Shown: positions 47,506 to 61,168, numbered from the stretch's first letter. The stretch: DNA of 64,000 nucleotides from Xiphias gladius (GCF_016859285.1 NC_053413.1:13040001-13104000), one strand, 5' to 3'. A program made the numbers and translations. The notes: generated from the sequence alone by a model not told the origin.

Positions 47506-48010
47506 TATATATAGATTTTTTTTTTTTTTACAAAAATACAAAGGTTTTTCTCTATACAAATAAATATGGTAAGAATAAAGATAACATGAATAATATATAC
47601 AGTCTGAGTGCATCACAAGAGGCTCAACCTTTGCAAAAGACAATGACAATATGAATAACTTATCATTTTGTACAGATTCATAAGTTAGACAAGGCTGCGT
47701 CTCCAACCACGTAAAAAAAACTTGTGGCATGATGGGCGGTCGATAGTTGGGTCGATACATTCATGGTTGTGTTTTCATTTAGAGCAAATGTCAGGCTCTC
47801 AGACAGGGAAAACAAAATAATGCTTTTCACAAGAGACAACAAAAGGAGTAAAGTTTGTGTGACTGTGCGTTTTTTGTGCGTCTCTCTTGCCCATAACAAG
47901 GATTTTCTGGTGCTTTTAAAAGAGGTCTCTTTGAGAGTCTTTGTGCCATCATCTCTCATTTGAGTCTTTCTTTTATTTTTCATGTTATCTCACTTGCTGT
48001 TTTGATGAAG

Positions 48011-51000
48011 TTAAGTCTTGAGTGCCTCCAGTGCCAAAGCGATGATCCTTGGTACACTGCGGTAGAATGACTCATTCTCCAGGCCCACAAGACTGTAGAA
48101 GGTCAAAGGTCGTCCTCCCACTACTGCTCTGATCCGTGCCTGATAGAGTCCTCGATCATTCTTGGAACCCAGATCAACTAACACCTGAACAAAAGACAGA
48201 CCCAATTAGAGGAGCAATTCAAAAATTATAAAATGATGCAGTTGTTTCCTTCCACCAGTATACTTCTCCAATTTAAATGATAATTCACCTCTTGGAAATT
48301 CATGTGCAGGTTTTTGTTTGGGATGCTTAGGACCCAGCTGTAGGAGTCTCTGACTTGGCTGACTTGCTGTGAGGATTCTCTCACTCCAGGACAAACTACA
48401 GGAAAAAACAAAATAATTAATTAGAGAAATAACATGGAACATGGCACAATTATAAAGTTTATAAAGGTATTTAATTAAAGTTTTTTCAGAACTGGGTCTG
48501 ACACATACTTTTCCCGCTGGCTCCAGGTATTTGCCTCTTGTGAAGAAGGCTCCTGTATTTTCTCTTTAGACTTAAAGTCTTTACATCATGCGCAGATTGT
48601 CTGGGGTCAGCGGTCATCTCTGTGTCGTCACCTGCAATGACTGTCTGCATGATAGTTGTTGACTGAACTGGAAGTGGCAACACTAAAGATTTTACTTCTG
48701 CTTTGTCTCCAGTCTCAACAAAAGCAAAATCCTCAGATGTGGCGCTCCATGTTACATCAGGAGAATCGTCTCTATTGGATGAGGTCTCACTTTGTGACCC
48801 ATCTTTTGTCACAATCCCATCTTGTGCCCTTAATTTTTGAATTTCGTTCATCCAGGTTGTTAGAAGTGACCAAGGCTCCTTGGATTTCTCAGAGGAGGGG
48901 CTGGTTTGGACCAGTTTCCTGGAGGAAGAAGTAGGAAAGGGTGGAGCACTGGGAGACTCTTTCTGGAGGTAGGTTGCGTCCAAGTGCAGGATGGGAGGAG
49001 CAGCTCTGGAGACCAGTTTGGAGCGCAGAGCTGAGATAACAGATCGATATTCTCCCTCTAGCTGATGTATTGAAGAGTCTTCTGTCTGGAGATGACATGT
49101 TAAAATACAGGTGGATATTAAGATTATCTTACAATAAACCCAAATCAAGAGATCAGAATCAGTCATGCCCCTTACTTAAACACAAAGGTTAAACTAAGTT
49201 TCAAAGTATCAAAGTATATTTGATACTGAACGGCTGCTATTAAATTCTCATTAAACCCACTAATTTAACTATAACTGACTTTGACAATGATTTTGAAAAT
49301 AGTTGTACTTTTTTTTTATTTTCAAACATCAAACTGTGATGTGAATATCTCCACATGACATGATGAGATGTAACGCAATGCATCATCTTCCTTATTTTGA
49401 CATTTTAGAAATCCACCACCAAACAATCTACCTGTAAGAAAATGTTGTGCTCCTGTTTTGGTGGTGTGGAGATGTCCGTGGATGTGTCAGTGTATTGTCT
49501 GTCCAGGTCCTCAGCCATGTTTCCCAGGTATTTCTCCCAGTCATCCACCAAAGGGCCCACCTCTTTGAATAAGGCAGGAGGAACTGGAGAAGGACCCTGC
49601 TTTTCAGGCACCACAGCTCCACCTAGCTGCTCTGCAAGTAATAAAACTGCTGTTACAATAGTGACCAACAGCACAATTTCTTAATAAAGTAATGCACGTG
49701 AGAAAAAAAGTTGTACTTTAGGAAGTCAGTGAGTGTTTCTTTGGTTATCAATAACTTTTCTATACATTTGGACAGCAACAATTTGTCACTTATATACCTT
49801 CAATCTGTGTGAGACATTGGCTCAGCCCCAGGTCCCTCCTCTCTCTGGTGTGAGTGAAAGCTGTGCTGTAGATGTGCTCCACAAGCTGAGGCAGAGTCTG
49901 AGTGAAGAAGGTCAAGTCCACTTTGTCCCTGATGTAGTCTTCAGCTCTCTGGAGTAGGTCCAACAGGGTCTGCAGGAACGAACGCATCTCTAGATGGCAG
50001 AGAGTGAACAGAAGATTAGAAACCTCTGCATTACAGCATAATTTCAAAAGACTAAAGAGAGATTATATGGTGTATTTAAAGTAGTTTTTTTTCCATATTT
50101 ACCAGTCAGAGATTTTTTTGAATTTTTACTTACGACATTTCTTGAAGCGGGTGCGACATTTGTCCTCGGCCATTCGGCTGCAAGCGCTGGCAGACTGACC
50201 ATTTGGACAGGTCAAAGTGTAGAAGCGACAGAGAGAGCTGAATTCTGACCTTTGCTCCTCCTCTGTCATTTCTGTTGTCTTTAGAAGCTCTGGACATGTT
50301 GGCTCCCGGCTCCCGAATGACTCTGAAAAAGATAAGTCATTGTAGATAGTATTTTAATATTTACACTCAATATATTTCAGTTTCAGTGGTATCTTATGGT
50401 TAGTTGAAACTCACTCTGTATCTCAGCCTGAATCCAGTCAGAGAAAGCAGAAACCCGTGTGTAGACTCCAGGCTTGCCCTTCTCTCCACAGCCGTCTCCC
50501 CAGGAAGTGATGCCGTAGAGCTGGAACCGACCTGAAATTCGGTCTTGGTAGATCAGGGGACCTCCAGAATCTCCCTACAGATGAAAGAAAATCCAGCAAA
50601 AATTTAAAAAGGTGGTTTGTTCACAAAAATTCCTAATCCTAGATGGTTGGGTGTTGCTAAAAAGTGTCACCAGCTTCAGGCTTTACACAGTAAATTCAGG
50701 TTGTGTCGATTTGATAACTGAAGACAACTTCCAAATAAGACCTGAGTGATCTGAAAACTAGATCACTAACTCTCAGAAATTGATGTTGTTCTGCCCACCT
50801 GACAGGAGTCGATACCTCCGGAGAGATAGCCAGCACACAGCATGGTGTTGGTGACCAGCTCTTTGCCCAGTGCACTCTTACAGGTGCTCTGAGGCAGCAG
50901 GGGAACCTTGGCCTCCATCACCACGTCAGCAGATGGGCCGTCTGTAAATGAACAAATGCACACAGAAGCATTGTATGTTCAGTATTGACATGTTTAAATA

Positions 51001-54000
51001 TTTAGACAAAACTGGTAACAAGCAGTCTTCATCAAAAGCACATATTCTGTCAAAATGGACACAAAAAGCATTTAAGCTGGCTACCAGAAAACTGATCTAT
51101 AAATAGCACTAAAGTGAAAATCCACTCATTTATGCTTCACTCACCCTCATAGAGGGAGCCCCAGCCTGCCACGAGACACGGGCTGCCAGTAGGGGGCTCC
51201 ATGCCAGAGGGGAGACACACTGGGGTGACATGTTCAGACAAGACCACTGGTGATGTCAGCTCCACCAGGGCTATATCGTTGTTAAATGTCTTTGGGTTGA
51301 ACTGCAGAAGGAGGAGAGAGTTTGATTTATTGGTCGATTGACTGGATGACTTGATGAGTGACTGGTATGGATTTTTGACTGGTTGACCAGCTGTTACCTT
51401 AGGATGAGGGATGACGCGGTTCACTTTGAGAATTTGTTCATCAGGGTCAGTCTTGGTGATGTCAAACTCCCCCACTACAGCTGTCCAGTAGCTCTCACTA
51501 CGGCTGCTGCAGTGGTCAGAATGATTGAGAGAAACGGGGAGTTAGAGGGGGTGAAAAAAAGTAAAGTGATTTCAAATACTATAGTCAAATCAAAAATCTT
51601 ACTACAGTTGAAGGACACAGTGGCACATGCACACTTACCCAGCAAAACAATGTGCAGCAGTGACCACCCAGGAGCTGTCCACCAGGACCCCTCCGCACAT
51701 CAGACCACCATCCAGCTGCAGGTTGACCAGCCAGGGCCAGCTGCCTTGAGGAGCAGGAGAGCCGCCAACAATTCTGGAGCGAGGCTGCGTGACATTTTGC
51801 ACCGTGGATGACCTCTGACCACACACTGCTGCTGGGACACAGAGACACTGACCGTCAAGAAATGCAGCAAATTCTTCTTTTTGTGGACAAAAATTAGATA
51901 TTAAAGCCATGTAAATGAGTGGAATTAAGTGTTAGTCTCCTGCCTCTGAGAGAAAGAAGAATAATCTGTATGAATGCAAGAATATCTTCTCTGTGATGAC
52001 ATGTATCCCCTCACCCTGTGCATGCGTCCGCGTAGCAGGTTCCAGGTTCTGCATTGTGTTAAGCAGGCTGCATTGGAGGACGCGGGCACTGCAACTCTCA
52101 CCCATGATCCTGATGCAACTCTCCTTGTCCAGTTCACCAGGTGGGCAGCGATGATGGTAGTATGCACAGGCCTGGCTCAGAGCCCAACTCCGCTCTGCTT
52201 CATCTTGAAGCTTCTGGGCCTTACTGATGATGTCACAGCTGGGCTCTGATAAGGCACTGGCAGGAGATGCTGTTGGACAAAAAAGGGGAGATCTGGGAAT
52301 TAAAGATGTACCGAGTAATCATTCAGATGACATTGACACTGGACAATGTGGCTCACAGATGATCAAGAATGAAAAGGGAAGTAAGAGTAATGCTGTACTT
52401 ACAACAGGACCCAGACTGTTGTCCACAATCCTGAAACAGGCAGGGAACACAGCCCTGGCAGCTGGCCTCGGCCCGACTTCTCTCAGATGATGCACGCTCG
52501 AGAGCAGACAGGGCACTAGTCATGGCGGCCTCTAGAACCACAGTACCGCGATCGGACAGTGCTGCAGGAGAGGACAGGAAGAAGGAGAAAAGCAAGAACA
52601 GAAAATAAAAATATTTAAAAATGTGAGACAACCTTGGAAAGAGGAAGAGATCTGCAGAAAGAGACAGAGAGGGAAGACACAGACAAGTAAACAGTAGTGC
52701 ATCCTAGAGCCAGACTGATATAGAAGCCAGGCCAATATTAAAATTATCGTAAAATCTGCATATATGTTGACTGATTCATAACAAGAAATTGTAGTACCGA
52801 AATGGCAAAGTCTGAAGTAATGTCTCCATTACATAGTTTATCAACTGTCCCAGTTAAAGCATATCTTGGTCATCAATAACCAAATTTAACAGCTTCTTAT
52901 TAAAAATGTTTGTTTATGAAAATATTATTGATATCAGTGTCAGACTGGACCAAAACCACTTTTCAGAGTAATAGATCTTTGATGAATACAAGTGCAAAGA
53001 TTTGCTGAATTCTGACAAAATTACCACAGTTTTGAAATGAAAAATGTGGCAACAAGTTAATAGGAAGGACATCTAGGTCATTATATGGAAGAGTGTTGTT
53101 TGCTGTGGGAACACCACGATGTTTATGTGAGCATTAGCATGAACTGGTGCAGCTTTCTGGTATGTGTGTGAGTAGCCCCCTTTTTCTCATGCCACTCTTT
53201 GAGCTCATTTGCAGCGTGTTAGGGAAGCTAGCTCACGCTCAACGCGCTGGTGAGGCTTCTACAGACACACTTCAATCAGGCTGCCGACCCTACAGCCCCC
53301 CTCTGTGCCGCACCACATCACAGGATAGGCCACTAACAACAACAATGCTGATTGAAGACTTAATTAGAAGGCCAGGGCTGAGCGGGCGGAGGCTGGCGGG
53401 CAGGGACAGGCCCTTTGGGCACGGGCTGGCAGCCCTGGGGCAGCTGAGACCCCGAGTCCCTCGTTCTAAACACTCCAAACACATACTGCCACCACCAACC
53501 ACTTGTATGAAGGCTCTGCTGTACTCAGCACTTGAACCAGACAAGGCCGGATGTCCTTCATCATTGTGCTGTATCTACTGCAGCATTTGACAAGTTCTCT
53601 CACAGTCGCTCTCTGACAACCCTGTCTGAGAAGGAGCAGAAATGACAATAATGCGGGCTAGAGAAGACAAAAAGATTCTCTTGATAACATTCCTATTCTT
53701 TACTGCTTTTAAGACAGTTTATGAAGACCGGTGCTAAAATTCAATGGCCGTAATATGAGTTTTGGTGTATTACAGTATGTTGTATTACTATTTTTAAGGC
53801 TGAACACTGCTCTTCACTAAAACACTTAAGTGTATATTTATCCAAACATAAGGGCAATCATCCAACTTAAATAAGAAAGTAGGTCTATAACACACTCAAA
53901 AGTCCAAGGGTTTGTACATGTTACAGCTGTTTGCCCAAAACAACAACAACTTGCACCAGATATGTGCATGACACTCTCAAATTGGGCTATTTCATTTAGA

Positions 54001-54455
54001 CTAATAGGATCACCAGATGTTTTAACACCTAGTGAGACATTAATGTTTGTGAACCATCACAGCATCACCAGTGTTAGTTTGCAGGGTTCTAGTTAATTTT
54101 ATATTAAATAAAAAGATAAGCATTTGCCAACAAGTAAATTTGAAGCACAGTTTTGATGAAGATACCGTTATATTTCCCCAAGTCAATTTTAATTGGTTAG
54201 CTCCATCTTTGAGGATGTCTGAAAAACCCATGCCTCACATGCCGAGATCAGATTCCCTAATTGTAGTCACTGACGGGTACTGTTGTGGCTACTCTTAACA
54301 GAAATGGCTGTGATTGACAACAATGAAAAACTCCTGCAAGTTTAGAAAAATTTACCTTTGAGTGCACTCTGGGGCATCCTGTAGACCTCTCTACCTGTCG
54401 GGGCTCCAAGCAAGCAGTCAAGCCCCATAAGCAGCAGTGATATCAGCTGCAGCAT
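48011..54455 (-). CDS. prss56: Serine protease 56
   Basis: Fourteen exons on the minus strand: 54455-54356, 52561-52403, 52269-52015, 51831-51639, 51506-51398, 51301-51145, 50941-50799, 50574-50415, 50322-50134, 49989-49798, 49631-49432, 49085-48509, 48395-48289 and 48184-48011. They encode 904 residues in frame. A signal peptide ([17 protein letters not shown]) opens a secreted trypsin-like protease. Zymogen cleavage is at R191-IVGG. The triad is complete: His232 (TAAHC), Asp281 (NNDIAL) and Ser375 (GDSGGP). Asp369 in the S1 pocket predicts cleavage after Arg/Lys. The C-terminal segment [20 protein letters not shown] with LVGLE is diagnostic of PRSS56. It is about 300 residues longer than the human protein (603). 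The extra length lies in a Ser/Thr-rich exon of 577 nt (49085-48509) and an N-terminal cysteine-rich exon. PRSS56 is known for its role in eye growth: human mutations cause nanophthalmos/posterior microphthalmos. Confidence 0.95.
52015..52269 (-). other. prss56: N-terminal six-cysteine module of prss56 (exon 3)
   Basis: This phase 1-1 exon encodes cysteines at residues 98, 121, 127, 137, 145 and 152, with spacing C-x22-C-x5-C-x9-C-x7-C-x6-C. It matches the module after the protease domain in exon 9 (cysteines 435, 457, 464, 473, 481 and 488; C-x21-C-x6-C-x8-C-x7-C-x6-C). Shared features include an aromatic pair after the second cysteine and a CP at the third (CAYYHRCP / CRFYTLTCP). Confidence 0.7.
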
Positions 54456-54716
54456 GGTGTCAGAGCATCAGACCTCCGCTCGACAATGACAACAAGCAGA
54501 CACGGGGGGAACACGCGGGACGACTGAAGAGGATGCAGAGGTGCTGGAGATTAAGTTAGCCTGCGGTGTTTCCAGGTCCTTATTGTCTGGTGGCTCTCTG
54601 CAATCTCTAACTGTCTCCCTCCTCCTGACTCTCTGGGCTCTCTCCCACACTGTGGTGCAGGGCATCTGTCTGTAAGTTTACTCAGAGGAACAATAGTCGC
54701 CTGGAGTGGTCCCTGG

Positions 54717-54724
54717 TATATATA
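54717..54724 (-). promoter_or_regulatory. prss56: TATA box of prss56
   Basis: CTATATATACC on the minus strand, about 265 bp upstream of the start codon. A start site near 54690 gives a 5' UTR of about 235 bp with no AUG of obvious strength. It is followed upstream by a GA-rich tract. Confidence 0.5.
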
Positions 54725-54754
54725 GAGTCCCCAGGGGAAGACCAGTAAGAGGGA

Positions 54755-54960
54755 GGGGGGAGATGATAGGAAAGAGAGAGCGAGAGGGAGGAGGGAGAAA
54801 TGCTCCCATGGCCTATACACAAACAGATGAATTCATTAAGACTGTGACAGCAAATCGGGTGCAACTTGCCAAGGCTGGACATTACAAAGAGGTTTGGTTC
54901 TATGAAAAGAGACAGAGGGAGGGAGAGAGAGAGAGATACAGATAGGGAGGGGGGAAAGGG
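54755..54960. repeat. GA-rich polypurine tract upstream of prss56
   Basis: Purine-dense sequence in two blocks, 54750-54800 and 54910-54965, rich in GAGAG and GGGAGG on the + strand. A further GAGA block is at 55155-55208. The position just upstream of the TATA box could matter for promoter structure, but this is not shown. Confidence 0.7.
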
Positions 54961-55214
54961 GAAGGCGGAGTGATTGGCTGGGCAGAAGGGAAAGGGGGTG
55001 TTGTTTGAATTAATTAATGTGAGAGGAAGAGTGAGAAAGTTATGCAGATAAGGATATGGGCTGATGTGACACTGGAGTAGAGGAATGTACAGAGAAAGAA
55101 TCGTCAAATGAGCATCTGAGCCCAAGAGTCAAAGTGTGAGCGGTGTGAGCAGGAGATGGAGGGAGGTTGAGTGACAGAGTGTGAGAGAGCGAGAGAGAGG
55201 GAGAGGGAAGTGTC

Positions 55215-58200
55215 TGCCATTCTGCATGCCCCTCAAAGAGGGCATTGTCCCCGGCGTCTCTCTGAGGATGCCCACATCAAAGCTGTCCCCCGGGCATCAC
55301 TTGGCCGCCGCATCCATTGATCACTTACAGTCTTTTATCCCCCCCATTAAAATATTGTCAGTTCACATCACTTTTGTCTTTCTCTGCTGAACTCTGCTTT
55401 TGTTACATAAAGATACATTAAAAGACTGCTTATGAACATGATGTATTTTTCAAGTCCAGAAGAAATTATTCACTGAACAAATTAAAACTTTTTTTTTTTA
55501 GTTTAGCGTCTTGCATTTATTGTCAACCTCCAGGATATTTCTTGTCATGGTACCTGCTGAAACAAAAGTAAAACTAACATGCTGACTTTCAGACAAAACA
55601 TTTGAGTCTTGTTCATACAGAGATACCGGATTAAATAATGCACAATAAACTGCTACAGTACAAATCTCTGACAAATCATGAACTAATATGTCTAAGTTCT
55701 TGCATCTGAAAATCTTAAAGCGTGTGGTTACTGTAGCTTGACATCTTTAAGATTTACAGTTTAAACAATAACATTATGGGAGCTATAGCTACCTAAAAAT
55801 ATTAGAGTGAATGTGTAAACCCTTATGACCGCCACCTATTTTAGGAAAGGTGAATGTACCTAAAAGCTGGGATATTGCCTCAATTTCACCAAATACACTT
55901 TATAAACAAAAAGAAATGGAGATTTAAAAGGAGAGACCGAGTAAAATTTAATTGTGTACAATCACAGTGCACTTTTAAGCATACCAACTAAACAGAAACA
56001 GATCACAGACAGCTCTGTGTAGAAGATATGTGTATGTACAATACTGTACGTAATGCGTGATCAATTAGCTGTGTACGTCTGCTTAGTTGAGATCCGTTGA
56101 GATCACTCTGTTAAAAAGAAAAGTGTAATTCTAATCATTATTTTAAAAATTGTGATACATTTCAATAATCCAATGCATATTATTCTTTTGTTACAGCACT
56201 AGATAGTAAAAATGTCTGGGCAGAGTGATTCAGGCATAGAAGTGATATAAACAAAATGTTCTGTACATTCACTAGCATTAGACAGGGCCATAGTCACAGT
56301 CTACATGGACACAGAAAGAAGTCTGTGCCGACCAATAACCCAAAGGAGGAGCGCAAATTGGAGTCAACTTTGAGCCAACTAACTGGCTGAGCGATAAAAA
56401 GAGCGGCAGCCGAATCTAGCAGGGCATTATCAAAGAGAGCCGTCCACTGCTGCCACAAGCCAGCACTGACAGCAGAGTTCACACTGACAACAACATGCAG
56501 TACGTGTTAGAGAGTGTGTGACTGTGTGTTTCAGTCAAAGTTTGTGCGGCCAAGTCTAGTGAATTCAAATGCTTTCATGTCTACAAAAAACCGCACGTAC
56601 GAAAGGATGAGAAACAAAAACAGGCTTCATGGACTGAATAAAGAGGAGAAGGAGTCACAGTTTGTGTTAGTGAAGATAGAAAAGTTAAGTTTCTTCCTTT
56701 TCAAGCCTTGCTTTCAGATATTTGTTGGTGTGTATATGTTTTGTTGTGTGCATGATGCCCTAGCCCCCTTCATGCACCCGTGCGGCACAATGGCCTGGAG
56801 ATCTGAGAGCAGACTCAGGCGGAGCGGAGCAGGAACACCATGGCACAAATGGGCGGCACTCTTTCATTCCTTCCCTCGCTCCATCCATTTCCCTTTGATG
56901 TCCTTTGATTAATTTGTCTTCTGCTCAGTCTTCCTTCATTTATCCACCAAGCATGCAGCACTCTGCCTCTCTTTTCTGCTCTGCCGGCTTCTATCTAGCT
57001 CTACAACTAGTGATGTTCTGCCTTATCTACTCTTTTCCAGTGGTGGCTACATTTCATCATTACCACTGCTAGTCAAAAGATTACACACACTTTTTATTTT
57101 AGCATTTTTGCTTCAGTCTAGAGCAATGTCATTGTATATTTGTGGTAAATTACCAAAACTAAAAAAACTAAAATTAAACTTGAACTTAAGAAAAATCTAT
57201 AAGTGACTAAGGCAATGTTTATTACCACTAATTTTAGTGCAAATGGCCTAGATCTTGGTCAGCACATGTAGACACCTTGCAGACAACATAAGTACACAAC
57301 TTCCCAAGGGGCATCTGCCTTTACTCAAGTACTAATTAGGAGCCCAATCAATAGGTTTTTAAAAGTTAAGTTCTTTGGTGGAATAAAGGATCTCAAGCTC
57401 AACAGAAACAAGGCAAGCTATTATTTATCTGAAGAGTAAAAATTCCATCAGTACCCTTTGAGCATTATCAAAGGCATCTGGACATGTGAAAGAACTCAGA
57501 TCTAAAAGGACCAGAAATCCTACTGTGTGCTAAAATACAGACGGTTTTAGCATCAATTATGAGCTAAATATACATTACGCTGTCTGCTCTGCTTGACTGG
57601 TACGTCACTTCAGTGACCAAGATGTAGGTCATTTCACATAAAATATGAGGTTACAAACATTTGTCTATTTGCTTATTTTCTTTACATTTAAGAATTTGGC
57701 TAGATCATGTGCCTGTGACGCTTGTTTAAATAACCAAACATCCTCAGGCCAAAATAACTTTCTGATCTGCTTGATGGATATAGACCCAGCAGATCTCTCT
57801 GAGCCTCAGGATGCTGTTAACTGGTAAAGTCAGAACCATACAGATTGAAGTTGCTTTTAGCCGCAGAGCTGAACATAGATGTAGTACCTCCTGATGATCA
57901 TAAATGCGCCAATTTAAAATGGGCTAAAGTTGGGGTTAGATCGATAAAAAAAATAAACTCTATATCAAAAACTCTTCTGTTCCCCCATGCCTTTAATTGA
58001 TTATTTCTCAACTGATTTTTTTTCCACCTTAACTGTATTTCTGGTTAAGTATTTCAGGGAAGTACAATAAATTAAAACAGAATAAAATTAGATAGACAAA
58101 AAATATAAAATAACATAAATGGAGTACCAATTGCTTAGGAGAGGAAGATTTCATGTAGGAAACGTTGGTAACATTTTTAACAGCCCGTGTAAGATATGTG

Positions 58201-59800
58201 CTTGTGTTTGAAACAGCACTGATTGGATGAGCTGGGCTGCAGAAATTCATGTGAATGCACAATCATCTGTTGAACCGTCTACAAGTGATTTACTGTAGGG
58301 TGCACAGGCTCGTCACTGGCTGGATGCTTGAGCAGGTTACATAAAGAAAACACACAATGCTCAGCACAAAATCACACCACAATGAGAACCTGAACAACAA
58401 TCGTGTTGAATAACACCCAGGTATTGTGTTCGGTTATGAAACCATTTCTCCCATTGTCTCAGGCAGAAAACAATTGAAATCTAGGTCAGTGGGGTACGCA
58501 AGGGAGAAGAGGTTCCCAACATTTCAGCACAGACAGACACTTGAACCCCCTGACAATAGTCAAGCAGAAGCAGCTCATCTGCACAGGCCTGTATTGGGTC
58601 ATTGTTAGACATGTTGCTAATTAGATCTATTATGACTTCAACCATCACATTAACCGCCATTAAATGCACATTAAACATAAACTGCTCAACAATGAAATAT
58701 TCAGTTTACCTAAATGGAGTGATAATGATGATATGGTTGATTAATCTTCTAGGGAAACACTGCTCAGATCGTTTTTTACTGATAATAAATAAACTACACA
58801 GGCCCTTTGTTTAGTCATAAAATATTACATTTTTATTGCATAAAAGCACTTGGTAAAATTCATTCAAAAGTAGCATGAAGAAATAAAAAGTTTTCTAAGT
58901 AAATTCAATTCAAATTTGCAGTACGGTTGAGGTGCTGTTTGTCAGTGATTATTTATGAACAAAAAAAAGGTCCTCTGTCTCCACGGCCCAGATTTAAGGT
59001 GGGGTGGGGCACTGGTCCAGAATGATCCTTTGATGGTCAATGATATAGGGAGGCTGTATCTTTGAACTTGGAGCCTCTTACCCCTGATTGGCCACGGCCC
59101 CTTCTGTTCTTTGCTCTTTCAGGCAGCTGTGGGTAGATTTATTGGAACTACTCAACATCTGCTGGCGGATGTAACTTAACTTAAGGGAAGGAGGCTGTAA
59201 TGTCTCTCAGTATGCTGAAGTACTTTTGAGCTGGCCCCTTTGCATTTGTTCACTCTAAGTACCTGCTGGTGGTTACAACAAAACAGAATGAACCATTTTT
59301 TGTTTGTTACGTTATAAAAGTAAGGGCATAAAAGTTATAAAAGTAAGGGTTTGGTGCACAATTATAAATAATGTAGAACCATACTTTATATTGCAGCAAA
59401 CTAACAGTAGAACACTGGTGCATTGCTGAATAAAATTGTCTGCTGTTTGAAAATGGTCAGCTAGATGCTATAGGTACAGTAAAAATGTTATTTAAATGGT
59501 ACATGCTAACACTAAGAAAAGGTGCTCACCATTGTGTGATCCTGTGGCTTCCCTGTGACGCAATGCCCTTGCTACAACAGTATGTCCAGATGTTGCTTTG
59601 ACTTGTCCAGCTTCCATGTGCATAAATTGATCTGCTCAACCAATCTTTCGCCTGCCAAATACTGACCAGCGCCACATGGTCCATCTCATGTACTGAGTGT
59701 GGGATAACCTGAGGATGCAGGATTTGTAAGTGAGGCAGTATAAAGGCAAAAGTGGGTAGAATTTTAAGTGTGGAAACTACGACCTAAACTTCTGTAAAAA

Positions 59801-59833
<33 letters not shown>

Positions 59834-61165
59834 TTATATGTTAATCACTCAGTACTGAGAAATACGTTACATAAAATGTGTAATTCTACCTTTACAGCCA
59901 AACTGTTATATACAGTAATTGTAACTCTGGTTTAACAGAGGTAAGTGCTGATTCTAAGCAGAGAGCAGACAAACATCACTCTATTGTTCTTGGTGTGTGC
60001 CATAGGCAAAACTACTGGCTGAATATGCAGTAGCTCCTGTTTGGATCGTCAGACAGCTGATAAGGGAGAAAAAGAAGAAACTTCATGCAGCGATTCTGGC
60101 CCCCCGGGTAACATGCTGTAGCTGATTTGAGGAGGCTGACATCTAGTGTCACAGTATTGAAACTTCTTTTAGCAGAGTTGCAGGCCAGTCTGGTAGAGAA
60201 TTATCCGCTACTGGGACCAATGCTGTTCTGCATTACCTAAGCTTGCATAGTAGAAACAGTAACAGGGGCTTGTTATGGTCGTGCCTCTGGTTCCTTTGGT
60301 TCCTTTGGCAGAAAACATTACTCTTGCTAGATCAGCAAAGCCTTTATTAGCTCTTTGTAATGCTTGAAGTCAGCTGAATAAAGTTAAACCAAAGTTAACT
60401 TAAGTGTAATGTAACACTGTCTACATTTGGTTGGGGAAGCTTGATGCTAAGTAACCATTGTCATATCTAATTAATCAGACCAGTGTTAGATTATAATGAA
60501 GTCTTGTGGTTACATAAACATAAACATAATTTCACCTGGTTTCCCCTTTTTGCTAACAGCAACATTTCGCTTACGTTACAGTTGTACTGACCTAGCTAAA
60601 TGCCAATGAACAGCCATATGTAGCTTATTCTATTGTGTGCATCGTTCAGAGCAACAGTGCAAAGTGAACATCCTTTTTAGGCGAAACACTTTACTGAATC
60701 CTGGTACCTAGTGTAACTAGCTACGGTTAATTTTAAAATTCACTCCACACTTAACCCAGCTAACGCTAAGTTACTTTATCAGCAGGCAGTTTCGACAAAC
60801 CACAGCAACATAAAATGACGTGTAATGTATGTGCTTCATAATTACTTTTAATTACTCACCCTTTTAACTAAATACAGGGTATGACTTTTAAGCAGGCCGA
60901 AGAAATAGACAATTTAAAGTATAAAACTTCCTGAAACTGTCGATGGTTTGACTCACAGGTGTGTCAGGTGGCCTTTTAACTGTAGCAGTCGTAGCCCTTA
61001 GAGCATATTTGTGAAATTTAACATTTCATCAGACAGATGATTTAAAAAATGTGTTTAAAAACATGAAGAATGCGACTTGAACAGGAAAAAAAAGAAAATG
61101 GAAAAGGCCACATGGAGGCAGCATGGGACAGAGATAAGTAATACTCATTAACATCTCTGTCTGTC
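55215..61165. other. Long non-coding stretch, no gene recognised
   Basis: About 6 kb without a recognised exon. A GATAAAAAG at about 56393-56401 is followed about 90 bp later by a short ATG frame of eight codons (56494), but nothing supports a gene. An (AT)n run preceded by an A-run lies at 59797-59833. The part 57060-57600 is AT-rich and repeat-like in texture, but no family was identified. Confidence 0.5.
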
Positions 61166-61168
61166 TCA

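Noticed and set aside
52353-52631. Extended start of prss56 exon 2 at an upstream methionine
   Set aside because: The segment before 52561 is a polypyrimidine tract ending in CTGCAG, and exon 1 joins in phase at 52561, so it is intronic.
54682-55125. 147-residue minus-strand frame upstream of prss56
   Set aside because: Low-complexity Ser/Leu/Pro translation of the GA-rich tract that overlaps the prss56 promoter.
56294-56512. GATAAAAAG plus a short ATG frame as a small gene
   Set aside because: The frame is eight codons long and no splice donor or family supports it.
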